Shown here: piece after piece, positions 36,399 through 47,450 of the stretch | How positions within the stretch are numbered: position 1 is the stretch's first letter | Layout of the letters: each line of letters begins with the position of its first letter | Origin: Sulfurovum riftiae | Lineage (GTDB): Bacteria > Campylobacterota > Campylobacteria > Campylobacterales > Sulfurovaceae | DNA length: 64,000 bases | Reading direction: 5' to 3' | Assembly (NCBI RefSeq): GCF_001595645.1 | Contig: NZ_LNKT01000002.1 | Location: 22,846-86,845 of the forward strand | Notes under the pieces: generated by a model | The model's database searches: none | Seen by the model: only the letters and a program-made list of their open reading frames with translations | Told to the model about the DNA's origin: nothing | Position numbers and translations under genes: made by a program

Positions 36399-37250
36399 AT
36401 GAAGAAAAATATGAAGAAACTCAAAAAGAACAACCATGTCATCGAGCACAGATATACCAAAGAGGATGAAAAGTTCCTCTATTCCGATGATGCACGCGGC
36501 ATCAGGCTTCAACTCGACTACCTCAAAGCCGAAACGAAAATGAAAGAGTACGGTGTCAACCATACCATCGTCGTGTTTGGCAGTGCACGTGTCATCGGTT
36601 TTTCCAATGCACTCGAGAAACTTGAAAAGATCAAAAAGAAATTTGAATCGGACCCTGATTCCAATACACTGCTGGCAGAGCTGCGTTCCGCCGAAAGGAT
36701 CGTGGAAAAAAGCCGCTACTATGAAGAGGCACGCACCTTCGGAAAGCTGGTCGGCTCAAGCGGTAAAAGTCCCGAGGACTGCCATGTCACACTGATGACG
36801 GGCGGAGGCCCCGGTATCATGGAAGCAGCCAACAAAGGTGCTTTTGAAGTGGGAGCGAAATCGATCGGCCTCAATATAGAACTTCCCCATGAGCAGGAGC
36901 CAAACCCCTACCTGACACCGGAGCTGAGTTTTCATTTCCGCTATTTCGCCATACGCAAACTGCATTTCATGCAGCGTGCGAAAGCCCTGGTCGTCTTTCC
37001 CGGCGGTTTCGGTACACTCGATGAACTTTTCGACCTGCTTACACTTATTCAGACAGGGAAAAGCCCTGCCATTCCCGTCATACTGATATGCGAGTCCTTC
37101 TGGAACCGTATTGTCGACTTCAGCTACCTGTATGAAGAGGGTGTCATCTCCAAAGAGGACCTCAAACTCTTCAAATTCGCCGAAACGGCGGAAGAAGCCT
37201 GGGACACCATTTTAAAATGGTATAAAAAGAAGAAGACACCGCTCTTTTAG
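36399..37250 (+). CDS. LOG family protein (TIGR00730-like)
   Basis: 283-aa protein with the LOG motifs TGGGPGIMEAANKGA (about residue 140) and PGGFGTLDELFDLLT (about residue 200). LOG enzymes split nucleoside 5'-monophosphates such as cytokinin ribotides or AMP into base and ribose 5-phosphate. The N-terminal 60 residues are charged and extra compared with the short 180-190-aa forms. ATG 36411 (in frame) is an alternative start. Transcript may be leaderless. Real substrate unknown. Confidence 0.85.
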   Translation: MKKNMKKLKKNNHVIEHRYTKEDEKFLYSDDARGIRLQLDYLKAETKMKEYGVNHTIVVFGSARVIGFSNALEKLEKIKKKFESDPDSNTLLAELRSAERIVEKSRYYEEARTFGKLVGSSGKSPEDCHVTLMTGGGPGIMEAANKGAFEVGAKSIGLNIELPHEQEPNPYLTPELSFHFRYFAIRKLHFMQRAKALVVFPGGFGTLDELFDLLTLIQTGKSPAIPVILICESFWNRIVDFSYLYEEGVISKEDLKLFKFAETAEEAWDTILKWYKKKKTPLF

Positions 37251-37300
37251 CAGTTGTCTTCAAAAAACAGTATTATCTCTAAAAAGAGAAGGAGTTTCTC

Positions 37301-37498
37301 ATGGAAATGATCGGCGGACTGATCGGTATGATCATAGGCGTGGCTATATTCATCTTCTGGATCTGGGCACTTATAGACATTATCAAAAATGATTTCAAAG
37401 ATTCGGCGACGAAGGTCATCTGGTTCATCCTGGTCTTCTTCCTCTATTTTCTCGGAGCGGCGATCTATTACTTTTTCGGAAGAGAACAGAAGGTCTGA
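37301..37498 (+). CDS. PLDc_N-type two-helix membrane protein
   Basis: 65-aa protein with two membrane helices separated by DIIKNDFKDSATKV. The pattern FWIWALIDIIKNDF followed by IWFILVFFLYFLGAAIYYFFGR matches the short phospholipase-D nuclease N-terminal (PLDc_N) family, in which the helices occur without a catalytic domain. AGAAGGAG lies about seven bases before the ATG. Function unknown. Confidence 0.75.
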   Translation: MEMIGGLIGMIIGVAIFIFWIWALIDIIKNDFKDSATKVIWFILVFFLYFLGAAIYYFFGREQKV

Positions 37499-37502
37499 TA
37501 TT

Positions 37503-40265
37503 TTACGGAAGCTTCCTTTCCGGCAGACGTTCAGAGATGAGCAGGTCCCCGCCAAAGAGCTTTTCAGCGACTCTACGTACTTCTTCCGGCTCAAGCTTCT
37601 CCACCGCTTTGGGGAAAGAGAGATACTCTGAGACCGGTGTACCGAATTTTGCACTCAGCAGCAGCATACCGCTCCAGAAACGGTTCATCTTCTGCATCTG
37701 TGTATAGGCAACATTGAATTCTGTCTTGTAATTCTTCAACTCACGCTCACCCGGTCCCTCTTTGATAAAGGTATCGATACTCTTGCGGACAGAAGCGATC
37801 AGTTCATCCTTTCGCAGTGGATCGGCGGCAAAAGAGATGGTACATATGGCACGGTCGTGCAGTTCGCGTATGATCTGGCATCCCACGCCGATACCGTAAG
37901 TCCCCGATTTCTCTTCACGAATAAGGTTACGCAGCCTGATGGTCAGAATATTCTGCAGGGCATCTATGCGCGCGTTGTTGTGTATGGAGTATGGCAGGGT
38001 CGAGCGGTACTGCAGCATGATGTTGGCAATATCGGTCGTGTTGAAATGTTTGACGAACGTCTGCTCTCCTTTGCGATGTGCATACGGTGTACTGTCGTAG
38101 GTCTCACCTTTCGAACCGACCGGCAGGTTGCCGAGATAGACCGCAATGAGTTTTTCCACTTTTTGGGGAGTGGTGTCACCCACAATGACGAAATGGAAGT
38201 GGTTCATGTCGCCGAATTTCTCTTTGAAGATGGACAGCATCCTTTCCGTATCGAGTTTTGCAATACTCTCATTGGTATCGAAACGGATACGCGGGTTGTC
38301 CATGTAGTAGAACTTCTTGACCGCTTTATCAAACCTGTAGGCAGGGTTCCTGTCCGCTTCTTTCTGCCGCGCCATCAGTGCGTTGCGCTGTCTTTTCGCC
38401 ACTGCCGGGTCTATCTTCGGCTGCATGATCTGCAGATAGAGCAGCTGCAGCAGCGATTCGAGGTCTTCACTGCTGCTGGAACCGTCGATGGTCTCATCGA
38501 AACGCGAGATCGCGAAACGGTCTGAAAGTTTTTTGCCTGCAAGCAGTTCTCTGAGTGCATATGGCTTGAAGCTTCCCGGTGCAGAAGAGACGACCCAGGA
38601 AGAGGCTTTCTGTGCATCGTCAAGCATCTCTGTGGGAAGTGTCGAGTATCCACCCACACTGATGGCACCGACGAGCACTTCGTTCTTCCTGTAGTCTCTG
38701 GGCATGAACGAGACAGTGACATTGTTCTCAAGACGGTAGAAGTAGATACCGTGCTCTTTGTCAAACACTTTCTCTACGATCTTTTTGGGATGGGGAATCT
38801 CTGCGAGCAATGCCGTTGCAGTTGAGACTTCCTTGTCCGCTTTTTTTGCCTCTTCTTTCGCCTTCTGCACCATCGCAAGGACCTCTGCCTTGCTCACCTT
38901 CTCTTTGGTCGTTCCCGTAAAGAGAACCACCCTGTCTTTAATGTCCACGATCTCCCTGAAACGTTTGTTGACATCTTCAATGCTGACTTCTCCAAGGATC
39001 TTTTTGGAGAGATTGTAGTCATACGCCTCATCCACATAGACCGCCCCGTTATCCAGCGTATTGACAAGACGTCCGGCGATGACCGCCGATCGGAGATTCT
39101 TGATCTCTTTATGTGTGTTCTCATTGAGTGCCATCAGCTGTTTGCGTACCGTTTCCAGGTCTTTTTGTGAAAAACCGTATTTGGCAAAACGCCAGATGAG
39201 ACGGTTGAGCTCTTCAAAGGCAGCATCGCGGTCCTCTTTTTTATACGTTGCAGAAAAATCATAGGCACGAAGCAGCGGGGTGACGAACTGCATCCCAAAA
39301 CGCAGTGTCAAGGCTTTGCTCTCGGACTTAAGCACCTCTTTTTGCGCATTGAGGTTGAAGAGAAGCTGTACCATCCAGTCTATGATATCCGCTCTTTTCT
39401 CCGCTTCGGTCACCGTACCGAGTTTACGTTCGAGGTAATAGATATCGACACTGTTGCCATGGAGCTCTTTGTCGGTCAGGGAGAGTACACGTGTGCTGTT
39501 GTGCTCCGGGACCAGACGTGTTATCGGTGCTGTATGATTGCTGTTGGTCAAAGAGCCGAAGGTCTTTTTGATCTTTGCTTCCATACTGCTTGCATTGATG
39601 TCACCCACCACGACCAGGGTCATCAGCTCAGGACGGTACCATTTTTTGTAAAAATCAACAGCCCTTTGTACCGGTGCATGCTTGAGCACCTTTTCTTTTC
39701 CGATGACAAGACGGTCTTTGTATCTGCTGCCTTCAAAAAAGACCGGTGCATACTGCTTGTAGAGACGGAAACCCGCTGTATTGCGCAGACGCTTCTCTTC
39801 GAGTACCACACCCCGTTCTTTATCGAACTCTTTTGGGTCGAAACGTACACCGCCTGCCCAATCCCTGAGAATGGTCAGGGCCGTATCCACATTATTTCCT
39901 TTGACAGGTACGGTAAGTTTGTAGAGTGTACAGCCGTAATTGGTGTTGGCATTAAGATCACCGCCGAATTTCAGACCGATCGATTCGAGATAGCTGATAA
40001 GCTCGTTCTTTTTGAAATGTTCGGTACCGTTGAACGCCATATGCTCTATAAAATGCGCGAGCCCCTGCTGATCATCCTCTTCTTCAAGCGATCCTGCCCT
40101 GACATAGAGACGGAACTCGACCATCTCTTTTGGTTTTTCATTATGCATGATCCTGTAGCTGAATGTATTGGGGAGCATTCCCTCCACCAAACGCTTATCG
40201 GTCGGCATTTCCACTGCATGCAAAAATGTCATGACAAACAGTAGAATGACGTGAGCTCTTTTCAT
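37503..40265 (-). CDS. M16 family zinc peptidase, exported
   Basis: 920-aa two-domain insulinase-like peptidase with a signal peptide (MKRAHVILLFVMTFLHAVE). Zinc motif HxxEH at His71, Glu74, His75 (HFIEHMAFNGT), with the downstream Glu expected about 75 residues later. Four M16 modules fit the length (about 900 aa), as in PqqL-type bacterial enzymes. It acts in the periplasm, probably on peptides. Its end lies five bases from the convergent PLDc_N gene. Confidence 0.9.
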   Translation of the reverse strand: MKRAHVILLFVMTFLHAVEMPTDKRLVEGMLPNTFSYRIMHNEKPKEMVEFRLYVRAGSLEEEDDQQGLAHFIEHMAFNGTEHFKKNELISYLESIGLKFGGDLNANTNYGCTLYKLTVPVKGNNVDTALTILRDWAGGVRFDPKEFDKERGVVLEEKRLRNTAGFRLYKQYAPVFFEGSRYKDRLVIGKEKVLKHAPVQRAVDFYKKWYRPELMTLVVVGDINASSMEAKIKKTFGSLTNSNHTAPITRLVPEHNSTRVLSLTDKELHGNSVDIYYLERKLGTVTEAEKRADIIDWMVQLLFNLNAQKEVLKSESKALTLRFGMQFVTPLLRAYDFSATYKKEDRDAAFEELNRLIWRFAKYGFSQKDLETVRKQLMALNENTHKEIKNLRSAVIAGRLVNTLDNGAVYVDEAYDYNLSKKILGEVSIEDVNKRFREIVDIKDRVVLFTGTTKEKVSKAEVLAMVQKAKEEAKKADKEVSTATALLAEIPHPKKIVEKVFDKEHGIYFYRLENNVTVSFMPRDYRKNEVLVGAISVGGYSTLPTEMLDDAQKASSWVVSSAPGSFKPYALRELLAGKKLSDRFAISRFDETIDGSSSSEDLESLLQLLYLQIMQPKIDPAVAKRQRNALMARQKEADRNPAYRFDKAVKKFYYMDNPRIRFDTNESIAKLDTERMLSIFKEKFGDMNHFHFVIVGDTTPQKVEKLIAVYLGNLPVGSKGETYDSTPYAHRKGEQTFVKHFNTTDIANIMLQYRSTLPYSIHNNARIDALQNILTIRLRNLIREEKSGTYGIGVGCQIIRELHDRAICTISFAADPLRKDELIASVRKSIDTFIKEGPGERELKNYKTEFNVAYTQMQKMNRFWSGMLLLSAKFGTPVSEYLSFPKAVEKLEPEEVRRVAEKLFGGDLLISERLPERKLP

Positions 40266-40349
40266 CGAATTCTTTCCTTACCTGTAGATGGATAGTATTG
40301 TACAGACAAATGTATAACAAATGCCATAAAAGAAAAAGCACCATTACGC

Positions 40350-40355
40350 TATAAT
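40350..40355 (+). promoter_or_regulatory. -10 box of valS
   Basis: TATAAT in the context CATTACGCTATAATCGCGGC. The same context recurs at the DEAD-box helicase promoter (61909-61914: ATTACGCTATAATGCGGC), which points to a shared strong promoter form. Confidence 0.6.
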
Positions 40356-40412
40356 CGCGGCAATATATAAAAAGCGCTGAATATCCGGCGCTGAGCATTG
40401 AGAAGGACCGTG

Positions 40413-43049
<2,637 letters not shown>

Positions 43050-43058
43050 TAGTTTTTT

Positions 43059-43136
43059 GGGCACCCACAAGGGGTGCCCCTACAATTGATAATCTAGATC
43101 ATATTACTTATGTAGGGGGATCCCTTGTGGATACCC
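43059..43136. repeat. Pair of inverted REP-like hairpins after valS
   Basis: Two related 25-bp units in opposite orientation. Left (43059-43083): GGGCACCC-ACAAG-GGGTGCCC then CTAC. Right (43112-43136) is the reverse complement of a near-copy, with a changed stem. The second-last stem pair C-G became T-A in the right copy, a paired change, while another pair is mismatched. A T-run precedes the left arm. This looks like a bacterial REP-type element doubling as a two-way terminator. Confidence 0.7.
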
Positions 43137-43173
43137 TTTTACAGTATGAAATGTAAAAAAGGAATACAAACAC

Positions 43174-43758
43174 ATGCAAGCACAGATACAGGAAGCCTAC
43201 GACACATTGCTGGCAAAAGAGTACGACAAAGCCTTTGCACTCTACTCTGCCCTGGCAGAACAGAAAGAGCCCACTGCTTTTTACTACCTGGGATTCCTCT
43301 ACTTCAGGGGTTTCGGTGTAGAACAGGATTCAAAAAAAGCCTTTGAGAACTATCTTGAAGCCGCCACACGCGAAGTACCTGTTGCTCAGTTCGAGACAGC
43401 GCTGATGCTCGAAGAGGGCGAAGGGTGCGAACAGAACTTCTCGGAGGCGGCCTTCTGGTATGAAGAGGCGGCCAAAAGAGGCAACATCGATGCCTTCAAC
43501 AACCTGGCAGCCATGTTCAAAGAGGGACGCGGGGTGGAGCAGGACTACAAGAAAGCCTATGTACTCTTCAAAAAAGCCGCCATGGCAGGCAATGCCTCGG
43601 CACAGTTCAATCTCGGTGCTCTCTACGACATGGGTCTGGGCTGTGAAGAGGACAAAGAGAAAGCCATCGAATGGTGCAGAAAAGCCTCCTTCCAAGGCCA
43701 CCAGAAAGCGAAGGAAATCATGATGAGAATGCAGAACGAAGGGCAGATCGTCTTTTAA
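43174..43758 (+). CDS. Sel1-repeat protein
   Basis: 194-aa protein with about four Sel1-like repeats of 36 residues (for example AFYYLGFLYFRGFGVEQDSKKAFENY and AFNNLAAMFKEGRGVEQDYKKAYVLF, each shown in part of its repeat). It has no signal peptide, so it is probably cytosolic. Sel1 proteins are protein-binding scaffolds. Partner unknown. It stands alone between the REP pair and a c-di-GMP gene. Confidence 0.85.
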   Translation: MQAQIQEAYDTLLAKEYDKAFALYSALAEQKEPTAFYYLGFLYFRGFGVEQDSKKAFENYLEAATREVPVAQFETALMLEEGEGCEQNFSEAAFWYEEAAKRGNIDAFNNLAAMFKEGRGVEQDYKKAYVLFKKAAMAGNASAQFNLGALYDMGLGCEEDKEKAIEWCRKASFQGHQKAKEIMMRMQNEGQIVF

Positions 43759-43780
43759 TCTTGCGAAGAACCAATTTTTT

Positions 43781-46075
43781 TTAGTTTAAAAATCTCTCTC
43801 TGAATTCAGGTTCGGGGAGAGGCGGGCTTACGATATACCCCTGATAGCTCACCGTATCATCTATCTTTTTGATGATCTCCTTTTGGAAGGCATCCTCTAT
43901 CCCTTCTATGACCACGTTATAATTGAGCTGCTTCCCGATACTGATCATGGTACGCATCAGTGCTATATTTTCCTCATCAGTGACAAGGCCGGACATGAAC
44001 TCCCTGTCGATTTTCAACACAGAGAAAGAGAGCTTTTTCAGGTAGGAGAGAGACGAATACCCTGTTCCAAAATCATCAATGGCACACTTGATACCATTTT
44101 TCTGCAATTCCAGTATCACATCCTGTGTCATTTCAAAATTATCGATCAGAGAAGTTTCCGTTATCTCTATTTTTATATCGGAACTCTTGACCTCATATTC
44201 TGCGAGTTTCGCCAAAAAGGTCTGTGCAAAATTGTTTTTCAGCAGCTGCTTTGCGTTGATATTGATGGAAACATAATTCACTTTCCATTTCCCCTCTGTT
44301 TTCCATATTCTTATCTGTCTGCATACCGTATCGAGCACCCACCATCCTACATCTATAATGATACCGGACTCGATAGCCAGGGGGATAAAATCTTCAGGCA
44401 TGATAAGGCCCTGTTCAGGGTGCTGCCAGCGAATGAGCGCTTCAGCTGCACGCAATGAGTCATCTTTCATATTGACGATAGGCTGATAATAGAGTTCCAA
44501 CTTATCGTTGCGCAGTGCGGAGACAAGTTCATGTTGCAGATTGAACACTTTTTTACGTTCAGTATCCAGTGCTTTATTATAGTAGGAAATATGGTCTTGG
44601 CCGTGCTTTTTCGCCTGGTACATGGAAACATCGGCATGTCGCACGATCTCTTCTATATTGTTGAAGTTCGGCTCTATAATGACAACACCTATACTTGTCT
44701 TCAGATGAAGGCTTACATCTTCTATCACAAAAGGATCATCGAAAACTTTCTGTATCTTTTCAATACACATTTCCGCCTTTTCTTTTGTTTTTTTTATGTC
44801 CCGGTCTATAAAAGGAGCAACGATGATAAATTCATCCCCTCCCATTCTGGTAAGATTGTTATGTGCCTCCACAAGCATCTTGAGGCGCTTGGCTACCGCT
44901 ACGAGAAGCTTGTCTCCAAATGAGTGGCCCAGGGAATCATTGATATATTTGAACTGGTTGAGGTCCATATAGAAAAGGATCGAATAATATCTCTGATGCT
45001 CCTCTTTCGAAACCATCTCTTCCATGAATTCGACAAATCCTCTTCGGTTGCTCAGCAGTGTCAAAGAATCATGCAATGCATAGTATTGCAACTCCTGCAA
45101 AGCATTATGTTCTTTTGTTTTATCTTCTATCAAAGTGATTCCTCCAACCACTTTATATTCCTTGTTGTAAAGCGGTGCACATTTTGCTTCAACCCAATAA
45201 TCGAAGTTCTTTGTGGATCTATAGGGACCTATATAGGTCTGTGTACCCTGTGTCAGTGCCTTTTTCGCAGGTTCTACAGGGCTATTGTCGGGAAGTTGGG
45301 CCAGATTGGCCCCTACGATCTCATCCTTTTGCAGTCCAAAGAGATCAAGAAATGCCTGATTGCAATCTGTAATGGCCAGGTCGGTATTGTAGGTGAATAT
45401 TCCTATGGGTGCCTGTTCAAAAAAAAGTTCCAGCATTTCCTGTTTGGCATGGAGTTCAGACTCTACCTTTGCGATCTCTTCATTCTTTTTTTCCATAAGC
45501 AGGCCGGTATCATGGTCATGGAAAACAACATTGGTCAATGTAATGAAATAGAGTATCAGCAAAAGTCCTATAATGACACTGTTCCATGTCTGCAAGAACA
45601 GCATTTCCGCGGCAACAGGCAAAAGGAGTATCACAATATACCCTATTGCTATACGATGGTCTGACGACAGTGAATTCACGGCTCCTCCACTGATACCTAT
45701 CAGGATCATAAAAACAAAAAGTTGATAATGGTCACTCAACTGAGGTATGGCCAATAACGCCAATATACCCAGTAAAAAGGCTGTCAACCATGCCTTTACG
45801 ATAAATTGTTTATGCCAGAAAGAGAAAGGGTATTTTTTTGGATTTTTCTTATACTTATATCCGTCAAAAAGGCGTGACAGCGAAAGGAACAGTATCGCAC
45901 CATACCAGAAGAACATTATATTTCCCATGGACGGCAGGAGTATAAAAAGCAGGATCGTTTCAAGAATAATAAGCGGGATCAGTGTTTTGCCGGTAGAATA
46001 GAAAAGGTTTTGAAGTGCTTCTCTTTTTACTTCACGATACTGTGTAAAGGTCAATAGTTTTTTTAAAAAATGCAT
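43781..46075 (-). CDS. Membrane GGDEF-EAL c-di-GMP protein with PAS
   Basis: 764-aa protein. Residues about 25-190 hold six or seven membrane helices (MASE-like), 210-325 a PAS domain, 335-500 a GGDEF domain with intact GGDEF (RMGGDEFII) and 510-760 an EAL domain with EALIRW and DDFGTGYSSLSYL. Both active sites look complete, so it could make and break c-di-GMP. No Shine-Dalgarno sequence precedes the ATG, while a minus-strand TATAAT (46086-46081) ends five bases before it, suggesting a leaderless mRNA. Confidence 0.9.
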   Translation of the reverse strand: MHFLKKLLTFTQYREVKREALQNLFYSTGKTLIPLIILETILLFILLPSMGNIMFFWYGAILFLSLSRLFDGYKYKKNPKKYPFSFWHKQFIVKAWLTAFLLGILALLAIPQLSDHYQLFVFMILIGISGGAVNSLSSDHRIAIGYIVILLLPVAAEMLFLQTWNSVIIGLLLILYFITLTNVVFHDHDTGLLMEKKNEEIAKVESELHAKQEMLELFFEQAPIGIFTYNTDLAITDCNQAFLDLFGLQKDEIVGANLAQLPDNSPVEPAKKALTQGTQTYIGPYRSTKNFDYWVEAKCAPLYNKEYKVVGGITLIEDKTKEHNALQELQYYALHDSLTLLSNRRGFVEFMEEMVSKEEHQRYYSILFYMDLNQFKYINDSLGHSFGDKLLVAVAKRLKMLVEAHNNLTRMGGDEFIIVAPFIDRDIKKTKEKAEMCIEKIQKVFDDPFVIEDVSLHLKTSIGVVIIEPNFNNIEEIVRHADVSMYQAKKHGQDHISYYNKALDTERKKVFNLQHELVSALRNDKLELYYQPIVNMKDDSLRAAEALIRWQHPEQGLIMPEDFIPLAIESGIIIDVGWWVLDTVCRQIRIWKTEGKWKVNYVSININAKQLLKNNFAQTFLAKLAEYEVKSSDIKIEITETSLIDNFEMTQDVILELQKNGIKCAIDDFGTGYSSLSYLKKLSFSVLKIDREFMSGLVTDEENIALMRTMISIGKQLNYNVVIEGIEDAFQKEIIKKIDDTVSYQGYIVSPPLPEPEFRERFLN

Positions 46076-46080
46076 AAGTT

Positions 46081-46086
46081 ATTATA
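46081..46086 (-). promoter_or_regulatory. -10 box directly before the GGDEF-EAL start codon
   Basis: Minus-strand TATAAT followed by AACTT and then the ATG at 46075. Initiation at the usual distance would fall on the start codon itself. No other promoter is visible between here and the end of the dinB-like gene at 46098. Confidence 0.4.
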
Positions 46087-46097
46087 CTTAAATAGTA

Positions 46098-47366
46098 TTA
46101 CAATTCATTTGCCGTTTTAATGATATCGAGTCCAAAATGTTCTCTCAATTCCTGAAGATGTTTCGTTAAGATGCAGGCTGCCCTGTCTTCATTGAAACAG
46201 ACCAGGGAAAGTGTCTTGTGGTTCTGGAAACTGAAGTGGGAGACAGTAAGTGTCAGTTTGACAACACCTCTGCCGTAACATGCGATCTCTTCGTACATTT
46301 CATTGAGTTTCTGTTTGAAGAGTTTTTCCGAAAAAAGCCTGTCGACAGTCAATCGTTTTTTGGCCTTGCCTCCATACTCGTAATTGAGCTTGAGATAATA
46401 GACTGTGGGGTTCACCTCTATTGCCATGACCATATAGACAATATGCCGTGCCATGATCACCATACGCCGTTTCACTTCCGCCTCGTCATGGATCGCATCG
46501 AAGGTCCTGCTGATCCCGATGGATTTCCGTTCACCCCGATGCAAAATACCTTCCCCATCCGTTCCCGTCACTCTGTGATAAAGCTGTATCCCCGGTTTTT
46601 TCCAGCTGTAGAAAAGTCTTTTGTTGCGCCTGACATCTCCGAGTGTTGCGATATAGTGTTCTTCCAGGCGTCTTTGAAACCCTCTTCCTATACCGGGGAA
46701 CACCCTGATAGGCATATTTTCAATATAGGCATCAATATCTTCGACCATGAAGATATTGAAGGGTTTGGCAGATTCTGTAGCCAGTTTGGCGATCCATTTC
46801 GCTTCGGAGATACCAATGGAAACAGGAATGTCGAACTCCCGGTTGATCTCCATCTGCAATTTTTTGGCAAAGCTGTGACTCTCCTCCTTCGCGACCCAGC
46901 CGCTCAAATCTCCAAAAAACTCATCGATACTGTACTGTTCCACTTCAGGGATACGTGCAGCGATATAGCGATGTATTTTATGGGAGAGTCTGTGGTAAAG
47001 CGGGTAATGGGAAGGCACAACGGTCATCTGGGGACAAAGCTGCAGCGCGTGGGCAATGGGCATCCCCGTCTTGACACCAAACTTTCTCGCTTCATAGCTT
47101 GCCGTGGTGATGATACCCCTGATTTTCTCCCTGCCCTCAACAGTATCTACAAAATAGGACCGGAAGCTCTTCTCCCTGTCACTGTAGAAAACGGGGGTAA
47201 CGAATGCTCCGCTGTTGTCATTCATCAGCCTGATATTGGTACGTTTACGATTGAAGATCTCCAGATTGCTTCGGCTTCCCACCGCCATGGGAATCCCACG
47301 AAGCGAGGCATCCCGTGTCCGTTCCGCAGAGGCAAAGAAACAGTCTATATCAATATGCAGGAACAT
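46098..47366 (-). CDS. Y-family DNA polymerase (DinB/UmuC type) with insertion
   Basis: 422-aa translesion polymerase. Catalytic Asp6 in FLHIDIDCFF and Asp148-Glu149 in YSIDEFF are present, with TTASYEARKFGVKTGMP and the SIGISRTF little-finger region. Between IPMAVGS and RGIITTASYEA there are about 50 extra residues (32-82) compared with Dpo4 or DinB. The start at 47366 has AGAGGA seven bases upstream; a TATAGT with TGC before it lies behind. No LexA box recognised. Confidence 0.85.
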   Translation of the reverse strand: MFLHIDIDCFFASAERTRDASLRGIPMAVGSRSNLEIFNRKRTNIRLMNDNSGAFVTPVFYSDREKSFRSYFVDTVEGREKIRGIITTASYEARKFGVKTGMPIAHALQLCPQMTVVPSHYPLYHRLSHKIHRYIAARIPEVEQYSIDEFFGDLSGWVAKEESHSFAKKLQMEINREFDIPVSIGISEAKWIAKLATESAKPFNIFMVEDIDAYIENMPIRVFPGIGRGFQRRLEEHYIATLGDVRRNKRLFYSWKKPGIQLYHRVTGTDGEGILHRGERKSIGISRTFDAIHDEAEVKRRMVIMARHIVYMVMAIEVNPTVYYLKLNYEYGGKAKKRLTVDRLFSEKLFKQKLNEMYEEIACYGRGVVKLTLTVSHFSFQNHKTLSLVCFNEDRAACILTKHLQELREHFGLDIIKTANEL

Positions 47367-47450
47367 ACTTTCATCCTCTCTTTTTGCCCAACTATAGCAG
47401 AGAAAATGAGACAATATCACAAATATGGCATATTGCCATAATTTATATGT

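Noticed and set aside
43059..43136. Possible CRISPR start
   Set aside because: Only two units, in opposite orientation, with no constant spacer length; it is a REP-like hairpin pair.
46218..47441. 407-codon open frame opposite the Y-family polymerase
   Set aside because: Antisense shadow; the minus-strand gene has catalytic motifs and a ribosome site, this one has neither.
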